DNA of 64,000 nt from Harmothoe impar (lineage: Eukaryota; Annelida; Polychaeta; Phyllodocida; Polynoidae). The DNA is taken from NCBI GenBank assembly GCA_947462335.1, contig OX381715.1, positions 41,516,650-41,580,649 of the forward strand. Direction: 5' to 3'. A model generated the notes under the pieces. It worked only from the letters and a program-made list of their open reading frames with translations, did no database searches and was not told the origin of the DNA. A program made the position numbers and the translations under genes. This document shows, piece by piece, positions 11,530-22,054 of the stretch (position 1 is its first letter; the number at the start of each line of letters is the position of its first letter).

Positions 11530-12185
11530 GATCATGTACGTCACATGACGTACATGATCAGTATTGAAATGTCAATTGAATTATCTTAATAGTCGCATCT
11601 ACACATTTCTAACATATAACATATCAAGACACACATCATATGTACACCTTGGTATGATTTATTTATGTTTTAACATGGCCAGAAAGGGTAAGGCAGTCAA
11701 TAGATCACCGATCATGTACGTCACCGATCATGTACGTCACCGATCATGTAAGTCACTGATCATGTACGTCACCGATCATGTACGTCACCGATCATGTACG
11801 TCACCGATCATGTACGTCACCGATCATGTACGTCACCGATCATGTACGGCCACCGATCATGTACGGCCACCGATCATGTACGGCCACCGATCATCTACGG
11901 TCACTTTTCAGTTGCACTGATTTGGTGAGAGTGAGCAACATGTAAGTGGAGATATTTATTAGTTCACCAGAATTAGGATAGTGGACATCAATGAGGATAG
12001 CAGTTGTTGAGAGGCAGGTATAAGAAGACAACGGGTATTTGTCTGTAAATCTAACATATATGTAAAATATGAACCTATAAAGGGTAAAAAGAAATCATCC
12101 AAAATTGTACATGTAGGTGGAGGTATTATTCGGGATAACACAGTTAGGATAGCGGACATAAATAAGGATAGCGCTCATAGACAGT
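11530..12185 (+). repeat. Tandem repeat family H, right units
   Basis: Starts with a hairpin of 14-bp arms (GATCATGTACGTCA, CA loop, reverse complement) at 11530-11559. It then follows the same order as 8830-8990 and includes the empty site of the 7.4-kb element at about 11640. After the 16-bp array it continues with two related blocks at 11940-12020 and 12045-12180 that share GGATAG(C/T)GGACAT. Confidence 0.75.
11710..11904 (+). repeat. 16-17 bp tandem array, 12 units
   Basis: Eight units of GATCATGTACGTCACC (one with AAGTCACT) run from 11710. Three 17-bp units ending ACGGCCACC follow at 11838, 11855 and 11872, then one GATCATCTACGGTCAC. The unit equals one arm of the adjacent hairpin, so the array probably expanded from it. 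A reading frame through it is an artefact of the repeat. Confidence 0.95.
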
Positions 12186-12224
12186 TGGTTGGAACAAGAG
12201 AAATATCATAAATAATGTATGAAG

Positions 12225-12383
12225 TGGCTTTAATGCATCATGCCCTTGGTAGTCATGCTGCATTCAAGCATCATGACGGCATGATGCACCAATGCAGCAA
12301 CGGAGAGTGACTCAGTGGGCTGCATTGGTGCATCATGCCGACAAATGTCATATTTTAGCAACATGCCGTCCTAAAGGGGTTAA
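12225..12383. mobile_element. TTAA hairpin MITE, family M
   Basis: Shows the family signatures GCATCATG, GGTGCATCATGCCGACAAAT and a right end CCTAAAGGGG followed by TTAA at 12380. The left end is eroded. Confidence 0.65.
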
Positions 12384-12402
12384 AGCAGATCAGAGTCTTT
12401 GA

Positions 12403-13090
12403 TTAACTCTTTAAGGACCGCATGATTCTAAATGTTTAGTTGTAATTGAAGAGGGCTCGTGACAAAGAGATTGATCAATCCTATGACCATCATTAATCTT
12501 CGGATAAAATGGGGGTTGAAATCTGGTGTGTAACTAAGTATACTACCCCTCATAACAGAAAGAGATAAAAAGTGAGACATTCCCTCACCCACTCCTCCAG
12601 CCCTAATGGCAGGAATGGGCTCATAACCATTATCTATCACCTTATACCAATAAGAAGCCTGCCCAAAATTGTAGCGTCCATATGACTTTGAAGGCAGCAT
12701 AGCACTTTAATGCATAATGCCTAGTTTTAATATGATGGCTAAATGCAGCCCTGTAACTCCTCACTGCTGCATTCAAGAATAATGCCAACCCAGAGTCTAA
12801 GCATCATGCATGAATATAGCCCTAGTCAGTTGCTCACCAAGACTGCAATCATGCATCATAATGACAAAGAGTATAAAATTTAAAAGCGCTATGTGGCCAT
12901 TAAAGGGCTAAGATCTTAACAAGATGAGATGCAACTCTCTGAGTGCATCTTACCCAAAACGAAATCCCATGAAGATCTTCTGAGGATTAAACTGCTTTGA
13001 CCAAGAATGGCATTTGCTTTCCCAGCCCCCTCTTTTTGTGTCACAGTAGGCAGCCATTAAATGAGCAGTGCCCTGCCTGTACTTAACAAT
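12403..13090. repeat. Interspersed repeat family D with embedded MITE
   Basis: Holds the D-family blocks: CCTCACCCACTCCT near 12583, AATAAGAAGCCTGCC near 12650, and the right block GAAGATCTTCTGAGGATTAA...GCTTTGACCA near 12972. Between them is an M-family MITE copy at about 12685-12911. Related copies lie at 16595-18060, 18880-20130 and 38205-39900. Confidence 0.65.
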
Positions 13091-13358
13091 GAGTTTAGTG
13101 TCCGAAGGTTTCTAACACTAATGTACGGAGAATCCCCAGTACTTTACTGTGCTGAGGGCAGTCGTGAAGTACAGTATTTTTACTTTCACATTGCACATTT
13201 CCTTTGAGTATGGCTGTCTATGGAGGCAACACAAGTTCAGAAAGCTAGTGTTTTTTTACTACTTCGCAACCTAGCACTAGTCCCCTGCGACATCACTGTC
13301 TGAATGTCTGCATTTAGGTAAACTAAATATGGATTAGCAAACATTTTAAGCATAATTA
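13091..13358. other. Non-coding stretch, nothing recognised
   Basis: No gene or repeat could be supported here. Confidence 0.4.
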
Positions 13359-13360
13359 TA

Positions 13361-14255
13361 CACTGCAAAAAAGGGGCTTAGGTTTTAAACATGTTTAGGT
13401 CTAAACATATTACTAGGTTCGTGTCTTTGAATACGTCTGTTTAGGACTTAAACACTTTTATTCTAAACACCTAAACACTTTTATTGAATATGTTTAGATG
13501 TTTAGTATTTAAACAGTATGCAGAATTGGTGTTTGAGATGTAAACATGTAGTGTTTAGATCATAGTATATCAACCACATACCAGATGGCAGCTCTGTGGT
13601 TGACTGTAGTTTCTACAACCACTCGAATGTTATTGTGGATCTAAAGGTGCTTAAATCTGATTGAATCAACTTAAATTGCATGAGATACAAAAGGATAATA
13701 ATACTCATTGCAGGATTCAATGGTTGAATGCTATATCACTATGATTGTGATGCAATAAAGATAGATCTGCTACATAGACACCTCTTTCAAGAACTCTAAG
13801 AATGGATAAAGCATTATCTTCCTGAAGGTCTGTTGTATTCACTCAAGGCTGTGTCTATGTTAAAATAGAGGCCTATGTGAAATAGTGATGCATGTACATT
13901 GGCTCATGGGGGGAGGACTGCTAGAAGTCTCTTCAAGACACTATGTATGTATAGAAATAAAATAAATTAGGAATCTATTCAAATATCAGTATCTAAACAT
14001 AATGATAATCTACATGTCTCTAGACACACCACTTTTATCCGTAAACACTTGACAGATAAACACAATAATATGCTAAATTCTTGAATTCTTAATGCTTCGT
14101 TGTCCTAAACATATTGCTTTAAACACATAAATGTCTAAGCACTGAGCTAAACATATTATTGGTCTAAACATGTTTAGGAACATATTGTGTGGATGAAAAC
14201 GGGGCAGGAATGTGTTTAGGATTGTGTTTAGGATCTAAACACCTTTTTTGCAGTG
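13361..14255. mobile_element. CACTGCAAAAAA TIR element (895 bp)
   Basis: CACTGCAAAAAAGG at the left mirrors CCTTTTTTGCAGTG at the right. TA flanks both ends (13359-13360 and 14256-14257). Near each end the sequence GTTTAGGTCTAAACAT and variants repeat as short palindromes built on TAAACA. No protein is seen. TA duplication plus CACTG termini does not fix the superfamily. Confidence 0.75.
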
Positions 14256-14582
14256 TATGATTTGGGTAAATGCCACTCATAGCCACTTTAAAAAAAAAAG
14301 GTTTATTGACCATAAATTCATGTAAAGGTAGAACACGTTCTGCCAAAATGGTCAGTGGAGTGGGAAAAAATATACAGGTGCTATAATACATGAAATACTT
14401 CACAAATCAGAAATATTCAGTTCCTCGTTTAAAAATTGTTCCTTTTTATTATATACTGTGGGACCCATGTCCACTTCTCTCAGGCGTAGAACATGGGACC
14501 CAGTGTTTATAGTGATCCTCAGTTTCTGCATACATGCATAGCTTGCGCATAGCCAATAAGCAGACATTCTAAACAGTCTTTA
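14256..14582. other. Non-coding stretch, nothing recognised
   Basis: Contains a short poly-A run at about 14289 and two GGGACCCA phrases at about 14460 and 14497. No gene. Confidence 0.4.
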
Positions 14583-14583
14583 T

Positions 14584-15286
14584 CCCTTAGGGGCCCAGTG
14601 GCGTGAAAATGGCGTAAAATGGCGTATTTTGCACATATCTTTAGTCCTACATGGTTCTATCACATAAATATTAAGTGTAGACAACTGTGAGACATACCAA
14701 TGTCTCCGGGGTGACCTCAGCTTTTCATCCATGGGCGTACATTAGTTATCCGAAATGTATTACCAGTTTTACAGCAATTAAAGTAGGAAAATCATAATAG
14801 ATATCTCCAATTTCAAGTTTCCCACTGGCTGTAGCTGAGTATTCTCCTCACATCATAATAATATTAGTTGTTATCTTGGTTATTATCATACATTTTTTCA
14901 TGCAATTTGGAAAATGTACATCAGATTATGTAACTGATGTCAATTGGTTATGTATCATTCCCATTTTGGGGATGTGATGTAAGAATTCCATTGTTGCCAT
15001 GGCAACGGAATAAAGGGTTCCTCCATGGCCCAAAGTACAGCCAATTTAAGGCACAATTTGATAAATCTAACAAATGGAACGTTTCTGGTTGCTATGGTTA
15101 CCGAAAATATGATTTTTTTCATACAGGGGGTTCAGCATGAGAAAGGTTACTGCAACAGCTTTGAGGAAATGTAATATAAACCCTATGTCCGGACAAGAAA
15201 TTCCACTGTTATAGATTTACATAGGGTATACTAATTATGCTGCAGATATCTGACTTTGGTCAAATTGTTCTGGGCCCCTAAGGGTT
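14584..15286. mobile_element. TIR element (about 700 bp) with X-box-like palindromes
   Basis: CCCTTAGGGGCCCAG at the left is mirrored by CTGGGCCCCTAAGGG at the right, with TTAT on both sides as a possible 4-bp duplication. CCC/GGG termini with a TTAA-like target suggest a piggyBac-type origin. No protein is seen. Two RFX/X-box-like sites lie inside. Confidence 0.65.
14993..15006. promoter_or_regulatory. Perfect X-box (RFX-type) palindrome
   Basis: GTTGCCATGGCAAC is the full palindromic form of the site bound by RFX-family factors. A weaker relative, GGTTGCTATGGTTACC, lies at 15087-15102. Binding is inferred from sequence alone. Confidence 0.5.
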
Positions 15287-15711
15287 ATGTAGGACACAAT
15301 TACTAATGCACTTACAAACAACTTAAGTAGTTGTTATGACATTTTGCCATTTTGGATTGTGGCTAATAAATAATTACTTATTTATATCAGTCCTTCTGCC
15401 TTGAAAAAGGTTTTATTATACGAGTAGTAGTGGCGGAGCTATCCTTTAGCAAGGTCACTATTTTAACAGTAAGTGCCTTTCGTACAATGAAAAAAATAGA
15501 ATATGCTTCTATAATAGAGAACCACCTTCTTGAGCTTGGTCTTGAAACTGTGGATGCTTTCAAAGAGTTGGAAACCTACCGACCCTTTATTTTCTTGCCA
15601 TGTTACCTGAAACATTTTTTTTTGGCCTCATAGATAAGCATGTTGCTGTACAGCCAGTATAAACTTACTCTATGTACACGAAAGGCTGCAGAAAGACAAA
15701 ACAACATCTTA
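15287..15711. other. Non-coding stretch, nothing recognised
   Basis: A 67-residue open frame at 15430-15633 has no recognisable motif and is not called. Confidence 0.4.
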
Positions 15712-15960
15712 CTCTATAATCACAATTCCACGCAAGCCACCCACATGATAGCTAGGTGTGGAGCAGCATGATATGAGTGGGGATAGGGATTGACACATAT
15801 ATGTAGATGGTAAACCTGTTAATCCAGGGGGCTTCATGTGGAGGCTTAAAATTACTGAGAAGCTGGCATCATTATTGGAAGGACTGACATTGGGTATCAA
15901 TATATGTATATGATAAGCCCTGCTCGACACTGCATGTGAGCTTCAATTAGGACGACGACC
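15712..15960 (+). repeat. Interspersed repeat family E, copy 1
   Basis: Matches 22429-22673 through shared phrases: TATAATCA, GGGGATTGACACATAT, CAGGGGGCTT, AGAAGCTG(G/T)CATCATTAT and AGCTTCAATTAGGAC. Non-coding. Confidence 0.7.
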
Positions 15961-16014
15961 TTCTTATCTAAATCCCTATGGCTAGTTTAACCCACAAAAC
16001 TTGAGCTGCCTTAT

Positions 16015-16152
16015 CCCTTTGAGAACGGCATGATGCAATAATGCATCATGCCATTTCTCGTCATGATGCAAGCATAATGCCGACCCTACGGGGTTGGTGC
16101 ATCATGATGACAAATATCATCTTTTAGCGACATGATGTCCTTAAAGGGTTAA
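16015..16152. mobile_element. TTAA hairpin MITE, family M
   Basis: Runs from TTAT-CCCTTTGAGAACGGCAT to TCCTTAAAGGG-TTAA. The centre folds on GCATAATGCCGACCCTACGG with its partner GGTTGGTGCATCATG. This is a short, single-hairpin copy. Confidence 0.75.
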
Positions 16153-16164
16153 TGATAGTTATAG

Positions 16165-16262
16165 AGGCTCCTTCATGGACTTAAAATCTTAAAATCAGGT
16201 ACAGTAGTCTGTATACTGGGATAATGTTTTAAAATTCTGTCTTCGAGACATCAATTACTCGG
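16165..16262 (+). repeat. Short repeat shared with 36150-36246
   Basis: Shares ATCTTAAAATCAGGT, AGTCTGTATACTGGGA-like sequence and TCTGTC...GAGA with the segment after the MITE at 35885-36127. In both places it directly follows an M-family MITE. Confidence 0.5.
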
Positions 16263-16867
16263 AAAGAGATAATGAGGAGGGGGGGTGGAGTTGGAGATGT
16301 AGCTCCCTGCGATCATTGCACTCATCATGTGGTAGGCTGCCGCTTTTTTCTACAGCTCTTTCTTTATAATTATTTATAATTCTGTTTGTGTATAATGTCC
16401 AGTGACTCAGCTATCAGACTCTACTGATTTTAAATAATAACGTGGACCTGCTCTTATCATCTTAAATTGGCTGTACCTGACCCAGACCTGATCTTTGGAC
16501 AGAGGCAAAGTGGGATATTGGCATTAGGAAATGCTTGGACAATCCATCAGAGCAGTCTACACTGCAACCCTTGTACCACTACCCGCCTTTCAGTCTGCAA
16601 GATAACACACAAAGCATCTACAGGGGGCCAAAGAGAAAAACGATGAAATTATTATAGGGAAGGCAAGCTTAACCCACAGGGAAATGAAAAGGGCTTTTTC
16701 ATGTGCACTCAGATATCTGGACAATATTTGACAGGATGATTAAGTTGTGCCCAGCTTTATTGGTTATTTTACGCTACAAAAGATAGTCATATTTAGTCTT
16801 CTGTCCAGTATTCAGAACAAAATTCTTAATTGGTATTTCTCAATGACGTGTTAATTTTCATTTCCAA

Positions 16868-17124
16868 TCCTTTAAGGACGGCATAGAGGATAAATGCATC
16901 ATGCCCTTGGTCTGCATGGTGCTTGAATACAGTCCTGGCGAGCAACTCTCCAGCCCTGGTTGCATTCAAGCATCATGCCGCCCCTACAGGGTGGAGACAC
17001 TCCCGAAGGGTCGGCATGCTGCAACAATGCAGCATCGGCGAGTTACTATCCAGGGCTGCATCGGTGCATCATGATGACAAATGTAATCTTTTAAGGACAT
17101 CAGATTCTATCCTTAAAGGGTTAA
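16868..17124. mobile_element. TTAA hairpin MITE, family M (full length)
   Basis: Runs from CCTTTAAGGACGGCATAGAG to TATCCTTAAAGGG-TTAA (17121-17124). The middle folds on GCATCATGCCGCCCCTACAG paired with CCGAAGGGTCGGCATG. It is absent from the homologous place near 19110, so it inserted after the two D copies separated. Confidence 0.8.
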
Positions 17125-17694
17125 TGTCACAGCTACTGAACATGTCAGAGGTAGTTGATGATGAAGATTAATGTATTGAGAAGAACTAAATTAATGTTTT
17201 TGGTTGAAGCAATTTCAGTCATCAGTAAGCTTCCAGAAGGAATGCTGAGATACTGGTTCTCACTCCAAAGGCAAATAGCTGTTAAAGGCCCTCTTCAATT
17301 AATCAGACCACCGAGATAGCCAGCACCCTATACGTAACCTCTCACTTCTCAAACCCAGCTGTGATAACGAACAAGCGTTATTTACAGGTCTTACCTTAAA
17401 CAGCACTGGGTATTGTTCCTGATGGTTATGTAATGAGTTTATTCGTCAGTCAAATTTATTGAACCGGTATCTAGAGAAAATGACGAGAGGAAAAAGTTAT
17501 GCAGGCCTATGAATAAGTCCTATAGAGGTGTTTTTTTGTAAATACTGGTCTCTGTGAGGGATATCGCTCATCAACATGACATTCTCTCACCAGCTACTCA
17601 TAACTTTGTCAGGGACTGGCTAATTAATAGTCATTATCTATCTCCTTAAAACCAATAAGAAGCCTGACCAGAATGGCACCATACTTAACCCTTT

Positions 17695-17860
17695 GAGCCC
17701 TGCATAGCACTTTGAGCAAGTATGATGCATGAACACAGCGCTGGTCAGTTACTCCCCACTGCTTCATTCAAGCCTCATGCCAACCCTCAGGGGTTGATAC
17801 ACTCCCTGAGGGTCAGAATGATGCATAAATGCAGCCCAGTAAGGCAGTGTTTCCCTTAAA
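17695..17860. mobile_element. TTAA hairpin MITE, family M
   Basis: Starts TTAACCCTTTGAGCCCTGCA and shows the ATGATGCATGAACACAGC and CATGCCAACCCTCAGGGGTT signatures. The right end is eroded. Confidence 0.7.
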
Positions 17861-18260
17861 GTGTTTATACTTTAACAGAGTGCGTTCACCCTGTTTGCGT
17901 GCAACTCACCCACAGTGAAACACTACCAAGGTCTTCAGAAGATTAAACTGCCTTGACCATAAACAGACTTTGCTTTCTCAGCCCCTCAATCTGTGTTAGT
18001 CTCAAGACCATGGAACGTGCAGTTCCCTGCCTCTACTCAGTAAAGGGACCAGTATCCTAAGGTATTTCAAAGGTTTATACAAGCTCTAACGCAAATATAA
18101 AGTTGAATGTTGCTGGTGACAGAATGTATTAAAGACTTGACTCTGTCACCAGTGCTAGGATAGTAGCGTATAGCAGCGCTGACTACAAAATGGAAACCGT
18201 AGGCCGCCAGATTTAAATGAGGTATAAATGAACTAAAAGATAAAGATAGGCTGACAACTT

Positions 18261-18380
18261 TGATCATTTTTTAACAACAGGGGGGAAAGGTGAGTTTTGG
18301 CCCCTCGATTGGTGGGGGGTGTAAAAATTGTGCATGCTCCGCGCGAAAAACCCCACCCCCCTGTTGTTAAAAAATGATCA
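18261..18380. mobile_element. 120-bp foldback element with perfect 25-bp arms
   Basis: TGATCATTTTTTAACAACAG plus five Gs at 18261-18285 is exactly the reverse complement of 18356-18380. The 70-bp loop is G/C-rich at its ends. A related fragment lies near 36845-36880. Confidence 0.85.
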
Positions 18381-18879
18381 CTCGCTTAGTCCGGCTGGGA
18401 TTCGAGGCAGATTAGGGGCCTGCACTGACCCTCTCACAGTAGGAGGTGCAGACCCACCCCTATACACCCCCGGGTGACCCCTGCCAATCTCCACGGGGTG
18501 TGAGGGGAGATGTATTACATTATATTTGGTTTGCACCAGGATGCGCTGATATATATGTACAGTAATAATGTCCCACTGTATACCTACTGTATGGACAGTT
18601 AGTTCTAAGTTGAAGGGTCTTGTAGCGTGTATTGGTGCAAATGTGACTTGAAGATTTGGCATTAGAGCTGTTACTCGAATATTCTAAATAATTACATGAA
18701 CTATCACCTGAAGAAGACAAGTTCTGTTTGCTAGCAACCTACGAGAAATTGTGCATATTGTCACAATTTTCAGTCATCCACTCAGTCTGCAATAAAGATA
18801 GTGCCAAGGGCCAGATTCTGCCTTACTGACAAAAATGTCATCATAGAAATTACCTGTGTAGATAGATTGGTCTTGTGGA
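18381..18879. other. Non-coding stretch, nothing recognised
   Basis: GC-richer around 18400-18500. Overlapping minus-strand open frames (18378-18720) lack any motif and are not called. Confidence 0.4.
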
Positions 18880-20130
18880 TTAGAGGAATGCGACCAGGGG
18901 AGGGGGGGGGGTAACCTACAGGCAAATTACAAAATGTGTTTCCATGCACACTCAGCTATCTGGACCATTTTTGTATTGATTGTTTGGTTGAGATCAGCTT
19001 TATTGGTTATTTTTATGCCACAGAAGAAAGTTATTTTATTCAGTCATCTGACCGGTATTCAGAACAACAAACTTAATTGCTATTTCACAATGGCATTTTA
19101 ATTGCTGTTTACAATCACAAATCAGACAAAAACCTAATTATCTGGTGAACATGTCAGGGTAATTTGATATTTAAGTTGCGGGGGAAATGTGGAAAGAAAA
19201 ATTCGATTTAAACAATTTTGTCATTAGCAAGCTTCTAGAAGGGATGACAAGGGCCTCTCCCAAAGGCAATGACTTTTAAAGAGTCATTTATGAACAGTTA
19301 GTGAGACAGCCAAACTAGCCAGCCTGTGCACCATAACCTCCCACCTCCCAACCCCAGCACTGATAACTAACAACAGTAATTAACCTGTTGTTGGTTTTTG
19401 CTTCAACCCAACCATGTATTCTTCCTGATGATTGTGTTGATGTAGTTTTGAACCCCTTGGTTCTGGATGTTTGGCAGTCAATTTCAATGAGCTCTTAAAG
19501 GCATATGTAAGCATTAAACAAGATACCTTAGAATTAATGCTCTTGTTTTTTTGAGTAAGAGAACAAATAACGATCTCTGTGAGGGAGATCACTGTTTTGC
19601 ATGGCATTCCCTCACCCACTCCTCCCGAGTCTGACGGGAATGGCCTCATAATCATTATCCGCCCCGTAAACCAATGAGAAGCCTGCCGCGAATGGTACCA
19701 TCCATGAGACTTGAAGGGCCGCAGAGAGCTTGAATGCATTTTGCTTTTTGCTATCATGAAGTGACTCCCACTGCAGCATTCAAACATCATGTCGACACTC
19801 TAAGGTTGAAATACTACTGGGCTTAAACACTCCCACACGGTCCGCATTTTTCATGGAAGTAACCCTGGCAGGTTGCTCACTAAGTTTACATTCATGCAAC
19901 ATGAAGGCGAAGGGCAATGTGCATTGGAATCCTATGTGACCCTTCAAGGGTTTAAGACTTTAACAGGGTGCTTTGACCCTGTACGTGAGCAACTTATCTA
20001 CGCTGAAACCCGATGAAGATATTCTTAGGATTAAATTGCTTTGACCATGAATGGATTTTGCTTTCACAGCCCCTCAATGTGTAAGACTGGGAAGCCATTA
20101 TAGGTAAAACTCTTGCTACCTGTCCATTTT
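18880..20130. repeat. Interspersed repeat family D, second copy
   Basis: Homologous in order to 16595-18060. It includes CATTCCCTCACCCACTCCTC at 19603, which is the empty site of the TGTGAG element at 38290. An M-family MITE, diverged, occupies about 19708-19954. Confidence 0.7.
19708..19954. mobile_element. TTAA hairpin MITE, family M (diverged)
   Basis: GAAGGGCCGCA at the left, CATGTCGACACTCTAAGGTT in the middle and CCTTCAAGGGTTTAA at the right show the family order. Several signatures are eroded. Confidence 0.5.
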
Positions 20131-20299
20131 AATAAGGTTTAATCCAAGTCCTCTCGAGTAAGGCATTAGTCATAATGTTGTTATGCCACATTTTTAATAG
20201 CACTTGGTCATGCCTGACCAATGTCCCTATTACTGACCTGGGCTGGCCCTACAGACTAGGGGCTGGGGCTTAGATATTTTGTGTGCCTGTAAAGCGGTC

Positions 20300-21470
20300 T
20301 GTGAGGCCCCTATCCCTCAAAAGGCCCCTATCCCTCAAAATTGGTACGTTTGAGGGATAGGGACCGGGTGAAGTCCCTATATGCCAAACAGCCCCTATCC
20401 CTCAAAATGGTTTGAGACATAGGGCCCATGTGAAGTCCCAAAGCCACAAATATTTTTTCCATGTCCCTATCCCTCAAAATGGTCTGAAATAAGGGAAACA
20501 GGAGGGCCTAGACTGGCTGAGGTCTGTGAAAGCTGTCCTGGAATCCTATAAGGGATGTATCACTGTCACAATGTACCAGTCACAATATACTACCAAGGTG
20601 GTCATGCAGTGGTCGAGCAGTGGTCGCAATGTACCCCGGGGGGTATACTTGAATTTTTTCTGATACGGGTGTGCGGCTGGACCAATGACAACCCTTACCC
20701 TTGCTAGCGAGATTTTGCTTCAAAAACCTTCCCTTGCTAGGCACTTTTGAAGAGGAAAAATACAAAATGTACAATGGATGACTAATTTTACCACAAAACT
20801 TTAGCTCTGTTGGCAAAATTTAGAAAAAAATGGGCAAAAGTGGGACATTTTCGTAAAATATAGGTCATTTTGGTGGAAAAGTGACCCTTGCTAGGGTGAT
20901 TTTGTTGAAACTAGACCCTTGCTATTTTTTCTCAGGACCCTTGCTAGGGAGATTTTGTTGAAAAAGTACCCTTGCCAGCCGCACAACCGTGTATACAAAA
21001 TATGCTTAGTGCCCCCGCCCCCGCTCCATCCCCACCCCAAGTGACTGACCATCTGCTTGACATCAACATACTGTGGTCAGTACAGGCAGGAGGAGGAGGA
21101 GGGAGTGTGGGTTCTCAGCGGTTTAGGTTGGAAAATATACCTCATACCTTATTGTGAGGCCTACTTCCTTGCTGCAGAAGCAAGAAATAGTAATAGAAAT
21201 TATTACAAAGGTTTTTGATGGATAGGGCTTTTGATACTTAGGGATTGTTTGTAGGATAGGGGCCTGACATGTCCCTATCCCTCAAATGGCCCCTATCCTA
21301 CAAATATTTGTGAGATAGGGGCTGTTTAAATGTGGTCCCTATGTCTCAAAATTTTGTGGGATAGGGACTTTTTGCTATATAGGGACCTGAGGTGGGCCCT
21401 AAGTCTCAAACAGCCCCTATCTCACAAATATTTGAGGGATAGGGGCCTTTTGAGGGATAGGGGCCTCACA
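20300..21470. mobile_element. TGTGAG...CTCACA TIR element, copy 1 (1171 bp)
   Basis: TGTGAGGCCCCTATCCCTCA at the left is mirrored at the right, and CCCCTATCCCTCAAAA-type subrepeats extend each arm to about 150 bp. CGGTC at 20295-20299 and at 21471-21475 is a perfect 5-bp target duplication. No transposase is seen. TGT/ACA termini with a 4-5 bp duplication recall Ginger-type DNA transposons, whose integrase resembles that of retroelements, but this is inference. Confidence 0.85.
20630..21000. mobile_element. Possible nested insert in the TGTGAG element
   Basis: GTATAC...ACGGGTGTGCGGCTGG near 20640-20685 is mirrored by CCAGCCGCACAACCGTGTATAC near 20977-20998. Between them ACCCTTGCTAG-GAGATTTTG recurs four times. 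The block is absent from copy 2 at 38.3 kb, which supports a nested element. Confidence 0.65.
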
Positions 21471-21475
21471 CGGTC

Positions 21476-22050
21476 AGCTTCCAGAAGTCTCTGACACTCT
21501 TCACAGGGTTTGACTGATTGTATGATGGGAATCTCTCTCCTTTCAATTTCGAGTTGTTCGGATACATTATGTATACTTTACTAGAATTACATTCGTTTTT
21601 AACACGGAAGCAGCTTGAACACAACATCAGTTCAAGAAGCTGATCAGGATTTTAGTGACGACTGTCCCAGCATTATTTTCCTCTACTATATAATGCTAGC
21701 AATAGTTCAGAGCAAGTCTAGCATGTGGTCTTAGTCCTGAAATCACTTCACACCATTCTAGAGATTATAGCATTACAGGAACGATTCATGCCATCTGAAG
21801 CCAAAAGCGGAAGGGCGACACTATCAAAGCCCTTAAAGGAAAGGAAATATCATTTAACTAAATTTAGGGAAGAAATGAGTATTTTGCTCTTAATGATGTA
21901 GATGATCATATTCCATGCCTATTTCAAGTAAAAGTTAATTCAGATGGTTGGAATGATATTCTCCACAAAATGAGAAGATAGACTCAGGTTTAAATGTAAG
22001 CTTTTGGACGGTAAACGTACACTGATATTCTTTATGATATAGCAGTCTCA
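21476..22050. other. Non-coding stretch, nothing recognised
   Basis: No gene or repeat could be supported. Confidence 0.4.
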
Positions 22051-22054
22051 GTCA

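Larger units (their letters stand above)
16595..18060. repeat. Interspersed repeat family D, longer copy
   Basis: Aligns by eye with 18880-20130. Shared in order are CAGATATCTGGACAAT-like, CAGCTTTATTGGTTATTTT, GTATTCAGAACAA, ACATGTCAG, TTCCAGAAGGAATG / TTCTAGAAGGGATG, a CCTCTCACTTCTCAAACCC-like block and GAGGATTAAACTGCC. This copy carries two M-family MITEs that the other lacks or has diverged. Confidence 0.7.

Noticed and set aside
11710..11904. CRISPR-like array
   Set aside because: Units are directly adjacent with no spacers, and the context is an animal genome.
11564..11920. 118-residue open frame with DHVRHRSC-type repeats
   Set aside because: It is the translation of the 16-bp tandem array; 16 and 17 base units simply avoid stops.
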